Below are positions 59,700 to 64,000 of a stretch of DNA of 64,000 nucleotides, in pieces; position 1 is the stretch's first letter; each line of letters opens with the position of its first letter. Position numbers and translations under genes: made by a program. This stretch comes from Bradyrhizobium niftali (GTDB lineage: Bacteria > Pseudomonadota > Alphaproteobacteria > Rhizobiales > Xanthobacteraceae): positions 124,001 through 188,000 of the forward strand of contig NZ_SPQT01000017.1 in NCBI RefSeq assembly GCF_004571025.1, read 5' to 3'. Under the pieces are notes generated by a model, which saw nothing but the letters and a program-made list of their open reading frames with translations, was not told where the DNA came from and searched no databases.

Positions 59700-62543
59700 T
59701 TGCCGGACACTAACGACCAGGATTCGGCCATTGCCTTCGGTCCATTCCGGCTGCTTGCAAAGTCGCGGCTGCTGGAGAAGGACGGCGCGCCGCTTCACCT
59801 TGGCGGCCGTGCGCTCGACATTCTCATTTTTCTCGCCGAGCGCGCCGGCGAGGTCGTTGACAAACGAGAGTTGATCAAGCGGGTCTGGTCCGGCGTGACG
59901 GTCGACGAAGGCAGCCTGCGCTTCCACATCACGACGCTGCGCAAGGCCTTGGGGGATGCCGGCGAAGGTGCCCGCTACGTCGTCAACGTCCCAGGACGCG
60001 GCTATTGTTTCGCCGCCCCGCTGCATCACCCTGCACCCTCGGAGAGCCGGACCAGCCCGCCTGTCTCGTCGCCCCACGCGCTGCCCTCGCCGCTTGCGCG
60101 GATGATCGGGCGGGACGAGGCCGTCGAGAAGATTTCGGCCGAGCTTGCCCTGCATCGCTTCGTCACAATCGTCGGCCCCGGCGGGATCGGCAAGACCTCG
60201 GTCGCACTTGCCGTCGCGCATCGCGAGTTCACGGCCTTCGACGGCCAGGTGAGCTTCGTCGATTTCGGAGCGCTGACGGATGCCCGGCTGGTTCCCGGAA
60301 CGATTGCGGCCACCCTGGGCCTGACCGTCAATTCCGACGACCCGATGCCGGGCCTGCTGGCGTTCCTGCGCAGCCGGCGGACGCTGCTGGTGTTCGACAG
60401 TTGCGAGCACATCCTCGACGAGCTCGCGCCGGTGGCCGAACGCCTCGTTCAGGAGGCGCCGAAGCTGCATATTCTCGCCACCAGCCGCGAATCCTTTCGC
60501 AGCGAAGGTGAGCGCGTCCATCGGCTGTTTCCGCTGGATTGTCCCCCAGAGCGCGACGGGCTCGGCATCGCCGACATCCTTGCCTATCCCGCAAGCCAAC
60601 TCTTCGTAGAACGCATTGCCGAGAGCCTGAGCGAATTCGAGCTCAGCGAGGAGGACGCGCCGCTCGTCGCCGAGATCTGCCGGCGGCTGGACGGCATCGC
60701 GCTCGCGATCGAGCTCGCGGCAGGACGTGTGAACGCCTATGGCATTGCCGGGACCGCCTCGCTGCTGGACAGCCGCTTCTCGCTGCTGTGGCGGGGACGG
60801 CGCAGCGCAATCCCGCGGCACCAGACCCTGAGCGCGGCACTCGCCTGGAGCTACGATTTGCTGCCGGCAGCCGAAAGCGCAACGCTGCGCGGATTGTCGG
60901 TATTCGTGGGACCCTTCACCCTGGAAGCCGCGCTTGCCGTCGCGTCCTGCCAGGGCATCGGCGAATCCGAGGCCGTCGAAGCCATCTCGAACCTGCTCGC
61001 CAAGTCCCTGATCGCGACCTCGCCCGCGGAACGGCGGCTGCGCTATCGCCTGCTCGACACCACCCGCGCCTTCGTCGGCGACAAGCTCGTCGAGCACGCG
61101 GAAGCGGCCCGCGTCGCGCGCGCCCATGCCGAATATTTCCGCGATTTCCTGCGCGACATCGCGCTCAAATCCACCGGCATGCAGAGCGCGGGCGGCTTCC
61201 TTCCCTATGCCGACCACCTGCCCAATGTGAGGGCCGCGCTGACCTGGAGCTTCGCGGACGGCGGCGACCGGGCGATCGGCGTGGATCTGGCGGCCTCGGC
61301 GGCTCAGTTCTTCCTCGAGCTGACGTTGCTGACGGAATGCTACCGCTGGACACAGCAGGCGCTGGTGTCTCTCGATACGGGCGCGATCGACAGCCGCCAG
61401 GAGATGACGTTGCAGGCCGCGCTCGGCGTCTCCGTGATGTTCACGCAGGGCAATACGGAGGCGGTCCGCTCCGCGTTCACGCGCAGCCTCCAGCTTGCCA
61501 GAGAGCTCGAGGACCTGCACTGGCATCTCTGGCTGCTGCGCGGCCTGCACATCTACCTGACCAGGGTCGGAGATTTTCACGGCGCGCTCGGAACCGGCGA
61601 GCAGGGCGAAGGCGTCGCGCGGAAGCTGAATGATCCAGCCGCCGCACTGAACGTGGAATGGATGCTCGGCGTCGCCCACCATCTGATCGGCAACCAGGAC
61701 AAGGCCGTGCAGTTCTGCGAGAGCGCGGTGGTGCACAATCCCGGCTCGCAGCGGCTGAACATCAGCCATCTCGGTTATGACGACCGCATCGTTGCACTGG
61801 TGGCGCTGGCGCGCGGGCTCTGGCTCACCGGCCGGCCCGATCGGGCGATCGAGGCGGCCAGATACACGGTGCGCGAGGCCGAGCTGCTCGAACAGCCGCT
61901 CACCCTCGGCATTGCCCTGATCTGGACCATCTACGTGTTCCTCTGGGTCGGCGACTGGGCCAGTGCCGAAAGCCTGATCGAGCGGCTGATCGACCATTCG
62001 GCGCGGCATTTTCTCGGCCCCTATCACGCGGTCGGCATCGGCCAGAAGGGCGAGCTGCTGCTGCGCCGCGGCGACGTCACCGGCGGGATCGAGCATCTTC
62101 GCCGCAGCCAGGCCACGCTTTACGCCACGCGGCACCGGATCATGACGACGGTGTTTGCGACCGCGCTCGCGGAGGGGCTTGCCTCCGAGAACCGGCCCGA
62201 CGAGGCCTTGCGCACGATCGATGAGGCCATCGCCCAGATTCCCGATCACGGCGAATCCTTCGACATGCCGGAGATGCTCAGGGTCAAGGGCGACATCCTG
62301 GCCCGATCGGGCAATGCCGCCGAGGCCGAGAATTACTTCCGGAAATCGCTCGATCTATCACGCCGGCAAGGCGCGCTCGGCTGGGAGCTGCGGGGGGCGA
62401 TCAGCCTCGGCCGCGTCTGGCGTCATGCCGGAAAGGCTGGCGAGGCACGCGATCTGCTCGCGCCGCTCCTCGTGCGGTACCAGGAGGGCCTCCAGACCCG
62501 CGATCTGTTAGCTGCCAGGGAGCTCCTGGGTACCCTGAATTGA
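59700..62543 (+). CDS. STAND regulator: OmpR-type winged helix, NB-ARC-like NTPase, helical repeats (copy 2)
   Basis: A 947-residue protein starting at TTG (the paralogue uses GTG at the same place). It has the same layout: winged helix about 8-105 (DKRELIKRVWSGVTVDEGSLRFH), P-loop IVGPGGIGKTS near 157, Walker B LLVFDSCEHILDEL, LATSRESFRSEGE, RNBS-like LRYRLLDTTRAF, then TPR-like repeats to the end. Only the repeat part differs strongly from copy 1, which suggests different signals read onto a similar DNA-binding head. The CTAA direct repeats begin 44 bases after its stop. Confidence 0.9.
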   Translation: MPDTNDQDSAIAFGPFRLLAKSRLLEKDGAPLHLGGRALDILIFLAERAGEVVDKRELIKRVWSGVTVDEGSLRFHITTLRKALGDAGEGARYVVNVPGRGYCFAAPLHHPAPSESRTSPPVSSPHALPSPLARMIGRDEAVEKISAELALHRFVTIVGPGGIGKTSVALAVAHREFTAFDGQVSFVDFGALTDARLVPGTIAATLGLTVNSDDPMPGLLAFLRSRRTLLVFDSCEHILDELAPVAERLVQEAPKLHILATSRESFRSEGERVHRLFPLDCPPERDGLGIADILAYPASQLFVERIAESLSEFELSEEDAPLVAEICRRLDGIALAIELAAGRVNAYGIAGTASLLDSRFSLLWRGRRSAIPRHQTLSAALAWSYDLLPAAESATLRGLSVFVGPFTLEAALAVASCQGIGESEAVEAISNLLAKSLIATSPAERRLRYRLLDTTRAFVGDKLVEHAEAARVARAHAEYFRDFLRDIALKSTGMQSAGGFLPYADHLPNVRAALTWSFADGGDRAIGVDLAASAAQFFLELTLLTECYRWTQQALVSLDTGAIDSRQEMTLQAALGVSVMFTQGNTEAVRSAFTRSLQLARELEDLHWHLWLLRGLHIYLTRVGDFHGALGTGEQGEGVARKLNDPAAALNVEWMLGVAHHLIGNQDKAVQFCESAVVHNPGSQRLNISHLGYDDRIVALVALARGLWLTGRPDRAIEAARYTVREAELLEQPLTLGIALIWTIYVFLWVGDWASAESLIERLIDHSARHFLGPYHAVGIGQKGELLLRRGDVTGGIEHLRRSQATLYATRHRIMTTVFATALAEGLASENRPDEALRTIDEAIAQIPDHGESFDMPEMLRVKGDILARSGNAAEAENYFRKSLDLSRRQGALGWELRGAISLGRVWRHAGKAGEARDLLAPLLVRYQEGLQTRDLLAARELLGTLN

Positions 62544-62587
62544 GAGTATCTTCAACGAGATACCGCCATACTGCCTGCTCGCAACTC

Positions 62588-62602
62588 CTAACAACTTCTA
62601 AC
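62588..62602 (+). promoter_or_regulatory. CTAA direct repeats, 10-bp spacing, upstream of 62662
   Basis: CTAA at 62588 and 62598, in the context CTAACAACTTCTAAC. It lies 60 bases before the ATG of the next gene. Direct repeats one helical turn apart are the binding geometry of OmpR-type winged helices. Confidence 0.45.
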
Positions 62603-62661
62603 ACGCCAAGCCGCATGCGCCCCGCCATGGTGGTGGCGTTTCACGGTGGATATGGCGGGAC

Positions 62662-63369
62662 ATGGCTCTCCTTGACGATGTAATCGATGCCAGCGGCGGT
62701 TTGGACCGCTGGAGCAGCTTGAACCGTTTCACGCTCCACCTTTCCGTCGGCGGAACGCTGTTCTCCAGTGCCGGACACGCCAGAGAATTCAAGGATGTGA
62801 CCGCGGAAGGTTCGACCCGGACGCAATCCGTCCGCTTCACCGGCATCACCGGGGGAGAACACTCAGGCTCCTTTCAGCCGGACGCGATCACGATCGAAAG
62901 CCTGGATGGCGAGGTGCTGCGGACCTGGCGCAATCCGAGCCTTGCGTTTCCCGCGGCCAGTGCCCCCGCGCTTGCGGACGAACTGCATCTCGTCTTCTTC
63001 TGCGGCGTCGCGATCTGGAATTACCTGACGATTCCATTCCTGCTTGCTCATCCCGATGTCGTGTTGGAGGAACTGTCGCCCCGGTCTGAAGGCACTGAGA
63101 CCTGGCGGCGGCTGCGGGCGCAATTCCCCGCGCACCTGATCACGCTCGCGCCCGAGCAGATCTTCTATTTCGACCAGAACGCTTTGCAGCGGCGGACGGA
63201 TCACGATCTCTTCGGGATGAAGGTCGCGCATCATTCCTGGGCCCATGACAATTTCGGCGGCATTGTGGTGCCGACGCTTCGGCGCGTGCAGACGCTGCAG
63301 GCTGATGGAACCCAGATTGCCAAGCCCGTGCTGATGGACGTCGAGATCTTCGACGCCGTGTTCGAGTAG
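62662..63369 (+). CDS. Hypothetical protein, 235 residues
   Basis: MALLDDVIDASGGLDRWSSLNRFTLHLSVGG then a beta-rich body (GSFQPDAITIESLDGEVLRTWRNP; FYFDQNALQRRTDHDLFGMKVAHHSWAHDNF). The opening DxxGGLxxWxxLxxFTxHLSVGG with later alternating strands resembles a LolA-like lipid-binding fold, but there is no signal peptide. I know relatives only as hypothetical proteins. Because the CTAA repeats precede it, it is a candidate target of the adjacent STAND regulator. Confidence 0.7.
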   Translation: MALLDDVIDASGGLDRWSSLNRFTLHLSVGGTLFSSAGHAREFKDVTAEGSTRTQSVRFTGITGGEHSGSFQPDAITIESLDGEVLRTWRNPSLAFPAASAPALADELHLVFFCGVAIWNYLTIPFLLAHPDVVLEELSPRSEGTETWRRLRAQFPAHLITLAPEQIFYFDQNALQRRTDHDLFGMKVAHHSWAHDNFGGIVVPTLRRVQTLQADGTQIAKPVLMDVEIFDAVFE

Positions 63370-63566
63370 CAGCGGCGACACGCCGCCCTCGCAATGTCTA
63401 CGCGAGGCCCAGTGAACGCAGAGCACGAAACTCACACCAGTGTGTCGATCGCCGCGTCGCGTCCCGCCTGCCCTCGCACTACGCCAATCGGCGCAAAGAA
63501 TTGAAAAAGCTGACAAAGTCGGCCTCTCTGCGACGGGCTGTCACACCATATTCGCGCACACAAAAT

Positions 63567-63591
63567 CTAACACATCCTAATCATCACTAAC
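63567..63591 (+). promoter_or_regulatory. Three CTAA direct repeats, exact 10-bp spacing
   Basis: CTAA at 63567, 63577 and 63587, in the context CTAACACATCCTAATCATCA and then CTAACG. It lies 130 bases before the ATG at 63720, in the 350-base gap 63370-63719, which has no other feature. The same word and spacing occur at 62588-62602. Confidence 0.5.
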
Positions 63592-63719
63592 GGGCTTCTT
63601 GTCCGGCTCACGCCTATCCTCCGAGCATCGAAAACCTTCCTGAAAGCCCTGTTGAAAGCTTTGGGCTTGAGAGTTTGCCGGTCGCCGCCAGCGGCCGTGG
63701 TGCCAAGAGAGGACGAGCG

Positions 63720-64000
63720 ATGTTTACCGACTTGCATGCGGCGCCTGCCTGGATTGATCTTCAGGCCGCCCCACGCGATCACCAGGTCCGCCAGGCGGCA
63801 CAGGCGATCCTCAGGGAACGCGGATGGCGCCGCATCGACCGCAGCCCGGAGGCGGCGGTCGAGGACATCACGATTTCGCGGTGGGAGGATCTCAGAGACG
63901 GCTCGTCGCACGACGCGACGACGCCGGAGGATCGCTACTTCGTCGGCATTGCCCTGAAGACCACGCGCGCGAAATTGACCCGCGACCGCCAGGTCATCTT
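63720..64000 (+). CDS. Probable AraC-family regulator, N-terminal part (3' end outside window)
   Basis: Ninety-three residues: MFTDLHAAPAWIDLQAAPRD then ISRWEDLRDGSSHDATTPED and RYFVGIALKTTRAKLTRDRQVIF. The phrase YFVGIALKTTRxKLxRxxQxIFDG opens the effector domain of several rhizobial AraC regulators, as I recall, so that family is likely; the helix-turn-helix part is beyond the edge. The GC-rich start follows the CTAA repeats. Confidence 0.6.
   Translation, partial: MFTDLHAAPAWIDLQAAPRDHQVRQAAQAILRERGWRRIDRSPEAAVEDITISRWEDLRDGSSHDATTPEDRYFVGIALKTTRAKLTRDRQVI

Noticed and set aside
59658..62249. Open minus-strand frame of 863 residues
   Set aside because: Antisense to the second STAND regulator; a similar antisense frame occurs in the first, showing it is a codon-bias effect.
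53739..62543. STAND anti-phage (Avs-like) defence genes
   Set aside because: The N-terminal domain is an OmpR-type winged helix and not a nuclease or other effector; the context is stress genes, not defence genes.

Overview
The window looks like a piece of a Bradyrhizobium chromosome (Alphaproteobacteria, Rhizobiales). The grounds are the high GC, GTC/GCC/CTC-rich codon use, a subclass B3 metallo-beta-lactamase that reads almost like the Bradyrhizobium enzyme BJP-1, many small proteins familiar from that genus, and its characteristic dispersed intergenic palindromes. No rRNA, tRNA or CRISPR array was seen.

Left core, 1-27.8 kb. After a cut-off FAD-linked oxidase and a HisC-type aminotransferase comes an arsenic operon (arsR-arsI-arsC-aqpS) with an arsR operator that touches the start codon. 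Next are tungstate transport genes (tupB, tupA, convergent and overlapping, no ATPase gene beside them), a protein with a 39-residue repeat, a TonB-plug remnant, the BJP-1-like lactamase and a GGDEF-EAL protein. The histidine utilisation locus follows: hutIHU on one side and hutF-hutC on the other of a shared 20-bp perfect palindrome, then an ABC importer, an M20 amidase and a phosphoribosyltransferase. hutG is not visible, so the amidase or a distant gene must remove the formyl group. A catalase-like haem protein, an AraC regulator, a bamA 3'-end remnant and a siderophore receptor end this part.

Accessory region, about 28-51 kb. Two tandem A-B repeat pairs and part of a composite repeat lead to a tyrosine integrase. 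Behind it lie about 20 kb of lower-GC DNA with short genes, micro-proteins with good ribosome sites, frameshifted genes and gene remnants (HMCES, LysR, resolvase), and several small repeat families present twice. Longer genes here are an Omp25-like porin, a PRC-barrel protein, an ABC substrate-binding protein, a cold-shock protein started by TTG, a 905-residue autotransporter, a SnoaL-like protein, an FNR/FixK-type regulator, an alpha/beta hydrolase and a GNAT acetyltransferase. What I recall as the other half of the composite repeat lies near 50.8-51.0 kb, which suggests insertion into, or recombination within, such a repeat.

Right core, 51-64 kb. An MFS transporter and a TctC-type binding protein are followed by two paralogous STAND regulators (OmpR-type winged helix, NB-ARC-like NTPase, helical repeats) that bracket a minus-strand stress group: msrA, an OsmC protein, a VOC protein and a soluble histidine kinase. 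Both regulators share a 42-nt upstream element. Two genes right of the second regulator have CTAA direct repeats spaced exactly 10 bp in their upstream regions, the geometry expected for an OmpR-type DNA-binding domain. This regulator pair and its candidate sites are the most promising undescribed system in the window.
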